The notes under the pieces: model-generated
Databases searched by the model: none
What the model was told of the DNA's origin: nothing
The model's input: only the letters and a program-made list of their open reading frames with translations
Source of the DNA: Flavobacterium pectinovorum
Lineage (GTDB): Bacteria; Bacteroidota; Bacteroidia; Flavobacteriales; Flavobacteriaceae
Assembly: GCF_006438875.1 (NCBI RefSeq)
Contig: NZ_RCZH01000021.1
Coordinates: 1-42,198, forward strand
Reading direction: 5' to 3'
Length of the DNA stretch: 42,198 nt
Made by a program: the position numbers and the translations under genes
Shown here: one piece after another, positions 24,876-32,392 of the stretch
How the letters are laid out: each line of letters starts with the position of its first letter
How positions within the stretch are numbered: position 1 is the first letter of the stretch

Positions 24876-24986
24876 CAAATCAAGAAGGGGTGGTTTCCTT
24901 CTGAATTGATATAAATTTCATAATTTATAGTTTTTTGGTTAGTTAATAGCATAAAAACTCAGTCATTCCTTGACTGAGTTTTTTTG
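24876..24986 (+). ncRNA. Candidate small RNA (about 110 nt)
   Basis: The transcript is defined by the promoter at 24840-24869 and an intrinsic terminator at its 3' end. Near the 5' end AGAAGG (24883-24888) pairs with CCTTCT (24897-24902). The middle is single-stranded and U-rich. The following DUF3108 gene has its own -7 box beyond the terminator, so this looks like an independent RNA rather than a leader, although attenuation with partial read-through cannot be excluded. I do not recognise a known RNA family. Confidence 0.55.
24953..24986 (+). terminator. Intrinsic terminator
   Basis: AAAAACTCAGTCA (24953-24965) pairs perfectly with 24971-24983 around a five-base loop, and T residues continue to 24985. 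It ends the candidate small RNA. Confidence 0.85.
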
Positions 24987-24992
24987 TTTTGG

Positions 24993-25000
24993 TACATTTG
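24993..25000 (+). promoter_or_regulatory. -7 element for the DUF3108-tryptophan dioxygenase unit
   Basis: TACATTTG is an exact TAnnTTTG match directly after the terminator, predicting transcription from about 25006. A clear -33 box at the right spacing is not seen. Confidence 0.45.
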
Positions 25001-25051
25001 GAATAGAATTTGCATTTATTTACCTTTATAATGAAATGTAAAAATTGTACT

Positions 25052-25822
25052 ATGAAAAAGCTCATCCTAATCATATTAATTCTAACGACACTTGCCTTCG
25101 ACACTCAAAAAGAAGATGCTTTTGGCACGGGAGAATATTTTAAATTCAGAATTCATTACGGAATCGTAAATGCCGGATACGCAACTCTTGAAATAAAAGA
25201 TGCAACTATTAACAACAAAAAAGTTCACCATGCAATAGGTAAAGGGTATACAACCGGAATGTCAAAATTTTTCTTTAAAGTAGAAGATCTCTATGAAAGT
25301 TATTTTGACAAAGAAAATGGAGATCCTTATCGTTATGTGAGGAAAATAGATGAAGGCGGTTATACTAAAAATCAAGAAGGTTTTTTTAATCAGGCTGAAA
25401 ACAGGGTTTTGGTAAAAGACTACAAACGAAATACCGAAAAAACTATTATTATAACTGATCACGTGCAAGATATCGTTTCTGCATTTTATTTTTTAAGAAA
25501 CCATCCAAACATTGACAAGTTAAAATCTGGCGATTCAATAACAATCGACATGTTCTTTGACGAGGAAATCACAAAATTTAAGTTAAAATATGTAGGCCGT
25601 CAAGATATTACAACTAAATTTGGCACCGTTTCTACCATGGTCTTTAAACCATTGGTACAAACCGGAAGAGTCTTTAAAGAAAAAGAAAGCTTAACGCTCT
25701 GGATAACAGACGACGACAACAAAGTCCCAATTAGAATCAAAGCAGATCTTGCTGTAGGATCACTTAAAGCAGATCTCGACGAATATAAAGGATTAAAAAA
25801 TCCATTTAAAGTAAAAAAATAA
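25052..25822 (+). CDS. DUF3108 domain protein
   Basis: A 256-residue exported protein when started at ATG 25052, which places the hydrophobic signal (KKLILIILILTTLAF) at the N-terminus; an ATG at 25031 is an alternative. The mature part is beta-rich, with the family opening GTGEYFKFRIHYGIVNAGYA and later HVQDIVSAFYFLRNH and VFKPLVQTGRVFKE blocks. DUF3108 proteins are periplasmic and of unknown function. The stop codon shares a base with the start of the tryptophan dioxygenase gene (TAATG), so the two are coupled; the reason for this pairing is not known. Confidence 0.9.
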   Translation: MKKLILIILILTTLAFDTQKEDAFGTGEYFKFRIHYGIVNAGYATLEIKDATINNKKVHHAIGKGYTTGMSKFFFKVEDLYESYFDKENGDPYRYVRKIDEGGYTKNQEGFFNQAENRVLVKDYKRNTEKTIIITDHVQDIVSAFYFLRNHPNIDKLKSGDSITIDMFFDEEITKFKLKYVGRQDITTKFGTVSTMVFKPLVQTGRVFKEKESLTLWITDDDNKVPIRIKADLAVGSLKADLDEYKGLKNPFKVKK

Positions 25823-26763
25823 TGAATATCACTGATAATTCAGAAGCAATTTTAAAAGAAATTGACCTTAAATTCCAAGCTATAAATCAAAAAACTGATG
25901 TTCAATTAGAAGGATTACTTTGGTCAAAACCAATCACATATTGGGATTACATTCAAACTGACGCACTTTTAAGTTTACAGACACAACGCACAACTCTTCC
26001 TGACGAAATGGTTTTTATCATGTATCATCAGGTAAATGAATTAATTTTTAAAATGATTTTGTGGGAAATCGATCAAATTTCTAATACGCAAAATATTCAG
26101 GTTGACTTTTTCAGCGAAAGATTATCAAGAATCACTCGTTATTTTGACATGCTTACCAACTCTTTCAGTATTATGGAAAACGGAATGGAAGTAGATCAAT
26201 ATATGAAATTCAGAAATACGCTGACTCCGGCAAGTGGTTTTCAGAGCGCACAATACAGACTAATCGAATTTGCTTCGACAGATGTTATTAATTTGACTGA
26301 TCGCAGATACAAAGCAAACTTTGACGAAAACACAGATCTGGAAACTACTTTTGAACATTTATACTGGCAAGCTGCGGGTAAAGATTATCAAACAGGACAA
26401 AAATCATATTTACTTCAGGAATTTGAGAACAAATACAAAGATCAGTTTCTGAGACAAATGTCTACTTTTAAAACTAAAAATATCTGGCAAAAATTTACAC
26501 AATTACCAGAAGCAGATCAGCAAAACACTTCATTAATTAATGCAATGCGTCATTATGACAAGACAGTAAACATTACCTGGGTAATGCAACACCTTAATAC
26601 TGCAAGAAAATACATCTTAGAAAGCGGAAAAGGTAACGGAGAAGCTACTGGTGGCAGCGATTGGCAAAAATATATGCATCCAAAATACCAAAGACGCATC
26701 TTTTTTCCTAAATTGTGGACCGAAGAAGAATTGTCCAATTGGGGAAATGAAACAACCACTTAA
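25822..26763 (+). CDS. Tryptophan 2,3-dioxygenase family protein
   Basis: A 313-residue haem enzyme family member that opens the indole ring of tryptophan to N-formylkynurenine, the first step of the kynurenine pathway. Evidence includes the N-terminal YWDYIQTDALLSLQ, the YHQVNELIFKMILWEI segment with a distal-site His, RNTLTPASGFQSAQYRLIEF, and the TGGSDWQKYM motif that contacts substrate. The haem ligand His probably lies in TWVMQHLNTARKYI. No kynureninase or formamidase gene is nearby. It is coupled to DUF3108 upstream and overlaps the M23 gene by 17 bases downstream. Confidence 0.93.
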   Translation: MNITDNSEAILKEIDLKFQAINQKTDVQLEGLLWSKPITYWDYIQTDALLSLQTQRTTLPDEMVFIMYHQVNELIFKMILWEIDQISNTQNIQVDFFSERLSRITRYFDMLTNSFSIMENGMEVDQYMKFRNTLTPASGFQSAQYRLIEFASTDVINLTDRRYKANFDENTDLETTFEHLYWQAAGKDYQTGQKSYLLQEFENKYKDQFLRQMSTFKTKNIWQKFTQLPEADQQNTSLINAMRHYDKTVNITWVMQHLNTARKYILESGKGNGEATGGSDWQKYMHPKYQRRIFFPKLWTEEELSNWGNETTT

Positions 26764-28006
26764 TTTCCCGAAAAATTTTAAAAGTTTGAAAAAAGCATTC
26801 GTACTTATAATACTATTATTCTCTGTATTTTCTTGTAATAAAACCGAGGAGAAAGTAGCAACTAAGATTAGTAAACCAAAGACTAAAAAGGTAGAATTTG
26901 GATTTAATTACGCTGACTTTAATATTGTAAATGATACTATAAAAAAAGGAGATTCTTTTGGTTCTATCATCCAAAGTCAAAATATTGGAGACAAAAAAGT
27001 CTATGATATTGTGGAACAGGTAAAAGATTCTTTTAATGTTAAAACAATTCGATACAACAAACCGTACACAATTCTTCGTTCTAAAAATAAAACAAACAAA
27101 TTACAGGTTTTTATTTATCAACCTGATGCTTTAACTTATTATGTTGTCGATTTTAGAGATAGTATTGCCAAAGCATACAAGAAAATAAAACCCGTTACAC
27201 TTAAACGTAAAATTATTGGTGGCGTTTTAAAAAGTTCATTATCTGAAACTTTAGGTAACGAAAGTGTCGAAACAGCTCTTGCCAGCCGAATCACTAAAGT
27301 ATTTTCATGGTCAATTGACTTCTTCAAACTTAAAAAAGGAGATCGTTACGGTTTAATTTTTACCGAGCGTTTTATAAACGGCAAAACTTATGATGGTGTT
27401 GAAGACCTTGAAGCTGCATTTTTTGAATATAAAGGAAAAATCGTTTATGCTTTTCCGTTTGAAAAAGACACTACTTCCGGAAAAATAGAATATTATGATG
27501 ACGAGGGAAAAACGTTGAAAAACTTTTTCTTAAAAACTCCAATTAAATTCAGCCGAATCACTTCGAGATTTACAATGAATAGATTCCACCCGGTACAACA
27601 TACATGGAAAGCGCACAAAGGAACTGATTATGCCGCTCCAACGGGAACTCCAATTTCAACTACAGCTTCCGGAGTTGTAGAAGCAACCGGATATACTGCT
27701 GGAAACGGAAACTTTGTAAAAGTAAAACACAACGGAACCTACTCTACTCAATATTTACACATGTCCAGAATTTTGGTTCGCCGAGGACAACGCGTTACGC
27801 AAGGACAAACCATTGGATTAGTAGGAAGCACTGGATTGGCAACCGGACCACACGTTTGTTACCGATTCTGGAAAAACGGCATTCAGGTTGATGCACTTCG
27901 TCTTAACTTACCAACCGGAGAATCTTTGACAGGATCTGACAAAACCCGTTTCTTAAAACAAATGGAACCTTTGAAAAGAGAACTGGACAGTATTGGTAAT
28001 TTGTAA
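26747..28006 (+). CDS. M23 family peptidoglycan metallopeptidase (lipoprotein)
   Basis: A 419-residue protein. A hydrophobic N-terminal segment ends in a lipobox-like FSVFSC (Cys about 26), so it is likely membrane-anchored. The middle has the OapA/LysM-like KKGDSFGSIIQSQNIG segment. The C-terminal LytM domain has HKGTDYAAP (His290, Asp294), YLHMS (His338) and GPHVCYRFW (His369, Cys371). The usual GPHLH second histidine, a zinc ligand, is Cys here. I start at ATG 26747, overlapping the upstream gene by 17 bases, because longer frames would not have a terminal signal. Confidence 0.9.
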   Translation: MKQPLNFPKNFKSLKKAFVLIILLFSVFSCNKTEEKVATKISKPKTKKVEFGFNYADFNIVNDTIKKGDSFGSIIQSQNIGDKKVYDIVEQVKDSFNVKTIRYNKPYTILRSKNKTNKLQVFIYQPDALTYYVVDFRDSIAKAYKKIKPVTLKRKIIGGVLKSSLSETLGNESVETALASRITKVFSWSIDFFKLKKGDRYGLIFTERFINGKTYDGVEDLEAAFFEYKGKIVYAFPFEKDTTSGKIEYYDDEGKTLKNFFLKTPIKFSRITSRFTMNRFHPVQHTWKAHKGTDYAAPTGTPISTTASGVVEATGYTAGNGNFVKVKHNGTYSTQYLHMSRILVRRGQRVTQGQTIGLVGSTGLATGPHVCYRFWKNGIQVDALRLNLPTGESLTGSDKTRFLKQMEPLKRELDSIGNL

Positions 28007-28039
28007 AATCCTTTTATCTCAAAAATCAATAATAAATCT

Positions 28040-28711
28040 ATGATTGAAAATTTTATTGCTTTCCGAAGTTTCCCAACATTAAATCAGGCTAAAGAGCTTG
28101 AATTATTATTAAATAAAAACAATATTAAAACTGTTTTAGGCGATAATATTCCTCCTCTCGATATAAATTTTTCCGGAAGCACTTTACAAAATCAATATGA
28201 AATAAAAATTGATACTTCAGATTTTAAAAAAGCTGAAGCTGTTCTTGAAAAAGATACTGAAAATCTTCTTGACACAATAGACGAAGATTATTATTTACTG
28301 AGTTTCACGAATGAAGAACTATATGAAATTCTTTTAAATTCTGACGAATGGAATGTTTTTGATTATAAACTGGCGCAAAAACTTTTAACTGATAGAGGAA
28401 AAACTATTGATTCAGAAATGTTAACTTCTTTAAAAAACGAACGCTTAAAAATTTTAGCAAGACCGGAAGAAAACCAAAAAGCCTGGATTATTGCCGGATA
28501 TATATTTGCACTTTTGGGCGGCGGAATTGGAATTGTCATTGGATATTCTCTGTGGAGATCAAAAAAGACACTTCCAAATGGGGAGAGAATCTATTCTTAT
28601 AGTGCTGAAGACAGAAAAAATGGGCAAAGAATATTTTTGATCAGTATAATTATTTTTCCATTGGCACTTATACTAAAAATTTTATCTAATATAGGAGCGT
28701 TAAACTCCTAA
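28040..28711 (+). CDS. DUF2007-domain membrane protein
   Basis: A 223-residue protein. Residues about 1-75 form a DUF2007 (putative signal-transducing) domain: IAFRSFPTLNQAKELELLLNKNNI then NQYEIKIDTSDFKKAEAVL. The central part is helical and charged. Two membrane spans follow at about 152-172 (AWIIAGYIFALLGGGIGIVIGY) and 195-215 (IFLISIIIFPLALILKIL). It lies 33 bases after the M23 gene and may be in the same transcript. Its role is unknown. Confidence 0.8.
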   Translation: MIENFIAFRSFPTLNQAKELELLLNKNNIKTVLGDNIPPLDINFSGSTLQNQYEIKIDTSDFKKAEAVLEKDTENLLDTIDEDYYLLSFTNEELYEILLNSDEWNVFDYKLAQKLLTDRGKTIDSEMLTSLKNERLKILARPEENQKAWIIAGYIFALLGGGIGIVIGYSLWRSKKTLPNGERIYSYSAEDRKNGQRIFLISIIIFPLALILKILSNIGALNS

Positions 28712-28767
28712 AGCTTTAAACTTTTCAGAATCGGAAAAAACAATACAATTAAAACAATCTGTAAAAC

Positions 28768-29388
28768 ATGAAAAACACCCGCATTAAAGACATTCTTGAT
28801 GAAACTTTTTCAGACTTAAAACTATTTTACAGAGACACGAATCTTTCTGATGATTTAATTGCGAAATATAAAGTTGGACAGATAATCAAAGAAAAAGGTT
28901 TTACGGATATGAGTTATATCGGCGGAGGACTTTCGGGAAATTTGAGATATTTAATTGCAAGTTCTGAAGCCCGTGATTTATCTAAATTCAATCCTGATTC
29001 CGTAAAAAATGGACATTCTCTTCTAGATGATAATTCCTTTTTTAAAGTATTAGACATTCAGAAAATCAAAGACAAAACACAGATTTTCCTTTTAAACATA
29101 CCCGGAAACTCACTTCCACTCTTTAAAAACTCAACTTCAAATCTTGAAGAAGAAATTACAGAAAAGGCACGACAAAAATTTATTGATAAAGTCAACTCTG
29201 TATTAATCCCGGAATTACAAACTGAAAATTGGAAAGAAAGAACAAAAGCACCAATTGGAATGAGTGATAATGGCGAACTGTTTTTTGATGATTCAACTAT
29301 AAAATCTGAAGAACCAAAAAGGATTGAAATAAATAAAGCGGAGAAAAAGATTGAAATAAATAAAAAACCCTGGTGGAAGGTTTGGTAA
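28768..29388 (+). CDS. Hypothetical protein
   Basis: A 206-residue soluble protein that I do not recognise. It begins MKNTRIKDILDETFSDLKLFYRDTNLS and has a Gly-rich YIGGGLSGNLRYLIASSEARDLSKF loop near residues 50-75. It ends with a Lys/Glu-rich stretch and a Trp-rich tail KKPWWKVW. No signal peptide is present. A 56-base gap separates it from the DUF2007 gene on the same strand. Coding quality is good: codon use is like its neighbours and the frame is long. Confidence 0.7.
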   Translation: MKNTRIKDILDETFSDLKLFYRDTNLSDDLIAKYKVGQIIKEKGFTDMSYIGGGLSGNLRYLIASSEARDLSKFNPDSVKNGHSLLDDNSFFKVLDIQKIKDKTQIFLLNIPGNSLPLFKNSTSNLEEEITEKARQKFIDKVNSVLIPELQTENWKERTKAPIGMSDNGELFFDDSTIKSEEPKRIEINKAEKKIEINKKPWWKVW

Positions 29389-29586
29389 ACAAGACTTCTA
29401 TTTAGTTTAGTACGTATTCAAAAAGTAAAAATAAAAACTACAATTAAAATTACTCCCTTACTAAAGGGCAAAGAATCCGAAAGATTCAATACTACCATAG
29501 CTACAAGTAAAACGAATAAAATTTCGGAAGAAAAGAAAACTAAAATATCTTCTTTAGTAGATAAGGTAATGGCAAAAAATGTCTAA
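29389..29586 (+). pseudogene. Start-less open stretch after the hypothetical gene
   Basis: The reading frame of the gene at 28768-29388 stays open after its TAA for another 65 codons. It encodes a Lys-rich, protein-like sequence (KTTIKITPLLKGKESERF, then KKTKISSLVDKVMAKNV) before the next TAA. There is no ATG, GTG or TTG in a useful place. It may be the remains of a small gene that lost its start, or a chance open frame. The 29587-29853 remainder holds dispersed-repeat-like text including a GGATTAAAATCC palindrome, and no gene. Confidence 0.3.
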
Positions 29587-29853
29587 TAAATCTATTTGTC
29601 GGATTTTGAATAAACTGCCTTAATTTCTAGGAGTATATCTCGGAGAGATTATCTTTTGGTAGAATATTATTACACCACCCAACATTTGTCCTGTAGGGAC
29701 TATACATTCGCAATTGAGTTTCTTATGGAAATTTACTTCGTCTGTTCGCTATCGCTCGGGTCTCCTTCGTCGAAAGGACAAGATTGCGGTTATGATTACG
29801 AAGAATGGATTAAAATCCATCCCTACAATATATTTCGTTCCTCCGGAACTCTT

Positions 29854-30210
29854 TCATTTAGAAACATTAGATTCTCCCCATACATCCATTAAAACCAGAA
29901 TTTCTTTAAGAGAATGCCCTAATTCCGTTAACTCATATTCAACTTTTGGAGGAACTTGTTGATGCACGATTCGATTCACCAAATTATCTTTTTCCAATTC
30001 CTTAAGCTTCGCAATAAGCATACGCTCAGAAACCCCAACGAGTCTATTTCTCAATTCGCTATATCTAAGTTTCTGCTCATTTAGGAGAAACGACAGAATA
30101 TTTATTTTCCATCTTCCTCCAATCATAGATAGCGTAAATGCAATACCGCAGTTTTCTTTCCAATAAATCTCATTGATACTATTTGTCGAATTTTCCTTTC
30201 TAATATCCAT
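29854..30210 (-). CDS. HxlR-family transcriptional regulator
   Basis: A 118-residue winged-helix regulator starting at the ATG complementing 30208-30210; the frame extends upstream to 30237 but without need. Features of the family are the early cysteine in ENCGIAFTLSMIGGRWKINIL, the recognition region LRYSELRNRLVGVSERMLIAKLKELE, and the wing HQQVPPKVEYELTELGHSL. HxlR proteins often respond to electrophiles or redox changes through such a cysteine. It is divergent from a DoxX gene that it probably controls. Confidence 0.93.
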   Translation of the reverse strand: MDIRKENSTNSINEIYWKENCGIAFTLSMIGGRWKINILSFLLNEQKLRYSELRNRLVGVSERMLIAKLKELEKDNLVNRIVHQQVPPKVEYELTELGHSLKEILVLMDVWGESNVSK

Positions 30211-30230
30211 ACTTACTATTTTATCTGTAC

Positions 30231-30246
30231 CATACAATTATGTATG
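30231..30246. promoter_or_regulatory. Candidate HxlR operator
   Basis: CATAC (30231-30235) and GTATG (30242-30246) form a dyad in the 91-base divergent gap. The site lies just upstream of the -33 region expected for the DoxX promoter (-7 box TATCTTTG, 30273-30280). Confidence 0.4.
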
Positions 30247-30272
30247 TATCTACTTTTCTGCAAGTTAATAAA

Positions 30273-30280
30273 TATCTTTG
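30273..30280 (+). promoter_or_regulatory. -7 element of the DoxX gene
   Basis: TATCTTTG matches TAnnTTTG exactly, predicting a start near 30286 and a short leader before ATG 30302. Confidence 0.5.
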
Positions 30281-30301
30281 GCATAATTAAAATCAGAAAA
30301 A

Positions 30302-30673
30302 ATGGAAACAATCAAAACCGCATTTCATTGGCTGAGTTACGCGTACTATCTCTACATATTTGGATATGCATCACTTTTCAAAGTTTTTCAAAAGAAATCT
30401 ATGATGCAAAGTATGGAATCTCTGGGATTTAATAAAACATGGACACTTACAATAGGCGCTTTAGAACTATTTGGTGTGATCCTTATCTTAATCGGAATTT
30501 TTCAGCCTTATTATAAAAATGCAGGTGTATTATTCTTATTCCCATTTGCAATTGGAGCATTCACTACACATATGGCCCATCAAGAATACGACCATTTTTA
30601 CAATTCTTTAATAGTGTGTGTTTTGACAATCACCATATTAGCAACAGACAAGACCTTTAGAATTATTTTGTAG
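30302..30673 (+). CDS. DoxX family membrane protein
   Basis: A 123-residue inner-membrane protein with four hydrophobic segments: about 10-28, 48-66, 72-88 and 98-115. The opening WLSYAYYLYIFGYASLFKVFQKKSMMQSMESLGF fits the DoxX family. Such proteins are linked to oxidative stress or quinone chemistry, but most are uncharacterised. Its divergence from an HxlR regulator is a very common arrangement and suggests control by that protein. Confidence 0.88.
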   Translation: METIKTAFHWLSYAYYLYIFGYASLFKVFQKKSMMQSMESLGFNKTWTLTIGALELFGVILILIGIFQPYYKNAGVLFLFPFAIGAFTTHMAHQEYDHFYNSLIVCVLTITILATDKTFRIIL

Positions 30674-30678
30674 AAAAA

Positions 30679-30846
30679 GCTCCAGCGGAGCAATATATTT
30701 ATAGACAATTTAATACCCGTTTTCAAAATCAAGCCCCAGCAGGGCGACATTCTAATTTTTTATTGAATTCCTTAATGTGTCACCCGCCGCGGGTTTTGTT
30801 GTCTAATATTTTTATTTTCTATAAATATGTTGTCCCGCTGGGACTC
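30679..30846. repeat. Multi-unit dispersed repeat with GC-rich hairpins
   Basis: Four short GC-rich palindromes are separated by AT-rich text: AGCTCCAGCGGAGC (30679), GCCCCAGCAGGGC (about 30733), a CCCGCCGCGGG core (about 30783), and TCCCGCTGGGA (about 30833). Between them TATTTATAGACAA (30695-30708) recurs in reverse as TTCTATAAATATGTTGT (about 30817-30832). The GC islands stand out against the AT-rich background. No coding potential is visible. Confidence 0.75.
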
Positions 30847-30881
30847 AAAAAATTAATTGCACCCAATTGGTTAGCTCATAA

Positions 30882-31727
30882 TTACTTGCAAAACTTCTTT
30901 CTAAACTCAGAAGGATTCATCCCTTTATGTTTTCTGAAAACTTTGTTCAAATGGCTTTCATCTGAGAAATTAAGTTCATCTGCAATTTCATTAATACGCA
31001 TATCACTATTTAAAAGTCTTGCCTCGATCAGCCTCAATTTATAATTTGAAATATATTCCTGCAGCGTTTCACCTGTTTGTTTCTTGAAATATTTTCCCAA
31101 ATAATGAAGTGAAATATTAAAGTGTCCACTTATTTTATCTGATTTCAATTCCTTTGAATTAAAAATATTCTCCTGAATATAATGTAATATTTCCAACACC
31201 ATTTCACCTGTAGTTTCTTTAATATTCTTAGGCAATTTTAAAGCTATATTTCTCGCGACAACTGTAATTATAGCGTTTACGATTTGCTCCGTTATTTTGT
31301 GATGGTAAATTTGCTGATTGGTCTGTTCGCTTATTATACTTTCAATAAGCATCGCAATTAATGGTTTGTCAATTTGGTTTTTTAATATACAACCAGGACG
31401 ATGACTGGCATTTTGCAGAATATATTCCATTCGCAAAACCGTTTCCAACTGGCCATTTTGGGAATTTGCTTTAATATAATATTCATTAAAACGAAGAAAA
31501 AAGAATTTGGTTGGGGTCAAAATTTCAAATGAGTGAACATCTTGCGGAGTTACAAGAAACAGATTCCCTTTTCGATATTGAAATTTATTATTGTTGATGA
31601 TTTGAATTCCCGTTCCATCAACAACATATATTAATTCAAAGAAATTATTTTTCCGAATTGTTTTCGGAAACGTTGTTAATTCCTTAAAATCAACTTCAAA
31701 AGGATGATATAGGTTTTTGTCTGTCAT
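30882..31727 (-). CDS. AraC-family transcriptional regulator
   Basis: A 281-residue regulator starting at the ATG complementing 31725-31727. An N-terminal cupin domain (about 15-90: FFELIYVVDGTGIQIIN, FLVTPQDVHSFEI) should bind an unknown small effector. The C-terminal 100 residues hold two helix-turn-helix motifs: HFNISLHYLGKYFKKQTGETL and IADELNFSDESHLNKVFRKHKG. It is divergent from the SDR/lipocalin-like pair and likely regulates it; two direct repeats lie between (31738-31768). Confidence 0.93.
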   Translation of the reverse strand: MTDKNLYHPFEVDFKELTTFPKTIRKNNFFELIYVVDGTGIQIINNNKFQYRKGNLFLVTPQDVHSFEILTPTKFFFLRFNEYYIKANSQNGQLETVLRMEYILQNASHRPGCILKNQIDKPLIAMLIESIISEQTNQQIYHHKITEQIVNAIITVVARNIALKLPKNIKETTGEMVLEILHYIQENIFNSKELKSDKISGHFNISLHYLGKYFKKQTGETLQEYISNYKLRLIEARLLNSDMRINEIADELNFSDESHLNKVFRKHKGMNPSEFRKKFCK

Positions 31728-31737
31728 TGTGCTAAAA

Positions 31738-31768
31738 TACAATTTTAGTACTAATAAGTACAATTTTA
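31738..31768. promoter_or_regulatory. Candidate AraC operator: two direct repeats 21 bp apart
   Basis: TACAATTTTA occurs at 31738-31747 and again at 31759-31768, exactly two helical turns apart, in a 94-base divergent gap. The second copy abuts the -33 region of the SDR promoter. Tandem half-sites with this spacing are the usual binding pattern of AraC-type activators. Confidence 0.55.
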
Positions 31769-31785
31769 CAGAAAGGCTAACACAC

Positions 31786-31793
31786 TAATTTTG
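31786..31793 (+). promoter_or_regulatory. -7 element of the SDR/lipocalin-like pair
   Basis: TAATTTTG matches TAnnTTTG exactly. It lies 17 bases after the second operator half-site and about 28 bases before ATG 31822. Confidence 0.5.
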
Positions 31794-31821
31794 TATCAAA
31801 TAACAAACTAAAAACTATAAA

Positions 31822-32382
31822 ATGAGAATCCTTTTAATTGGCGTAAATGGTGAGATTGGTAAAATACTACAGCCTGAATTATCCAAAAATCACGAAATTA
31901 TTTCTGCAGGAAGAAACAGCGGTGATTTTAGAATTGATTTATCAGACACAAATTCGATCGAAAAATTATTCAAAGAAATTAAACAAATCGATGCTTGCAT
32001 TTGTATTGCAGGAGATTGTTACACGGGAGATATCCTTTCGCTTGACGAAGAAAAACTGAATATTGGCATTAAAAACAAATTATTAGGACAAGTAAATTTG
32101 GTTTTAATTGGTCAACATTATCTAAACAACAACGGTTCTTTTACTTTTACCTCCGGAAAAATGGGCGACAAACCTATAAAAAATAACATTGCCAAAGCAA
32201 TTGTAAATGGTGGAATCAACAGTTTTGTACTTGCAGCTTCGCTTGAACTCGAAAGAGGAATCAGAATAAATGTGATAAGTCCGGCAAAAGTATCAGATAT
32301 TCCTGTCGATGATTTGATAAATGCTTATTTAAAAAGTATCGAAACGACTGCAAATGGAGAAATCATTAAAGTAAACTATTAA
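31822..32382 (+). CDS. Short SDR-like dehydrogenase
   Basis: A 186-residue Rossmann protein, shorter than the usual 250 residues of classical SDRs. The N-terminus MRILLIGVNGEIGKIL carries a GxNGxIG cofactor loop, and CICIAGD replaces the usual NNAG. The region that normally holds Ser, Tyr and Lys reads FTFTSGKMGDKPIKNNIAKAIVNGG, with Ser present but no YxxxK pair. It may work on a restricted substrate, or bind nucleotide without classical catalysis. It is first in a two-gene unit with a lipocalin-like gene, 10 bases apart, divergent from the AraC regulator. Confidence 0.8.
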   Translation: MRILLIGVNGEIGKILQPELSKNHEIISAGRNSGDFRIDLSDTNSIEKLFKEIKQIDACICIAGDCYTGDILSLDEEKLNIGIKNKLLGQVNLVLIGQHYLNNNGSFTFTSGKMGDKPIKNNIAKAIVNGGINSFVLAASLELERGIRINVISPAKVSDIPVDDLINAYLKSIETTANGEIIKVNY

Positions 32383-32392
32383 ATTTTTGAAA

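Noticed and set aside
29656..29962. Overlapping plus-strand frames of 78 and 82 codons
   Set aside because: They run through repeat-like intergenic text and into the HxlR gene on the other strand, with no family resemblance.
30763..31044. A 93-codon plus-strand frame
   Set aside because: It lies across the repeat array and antisense to the AraC helix-turn-helix region.
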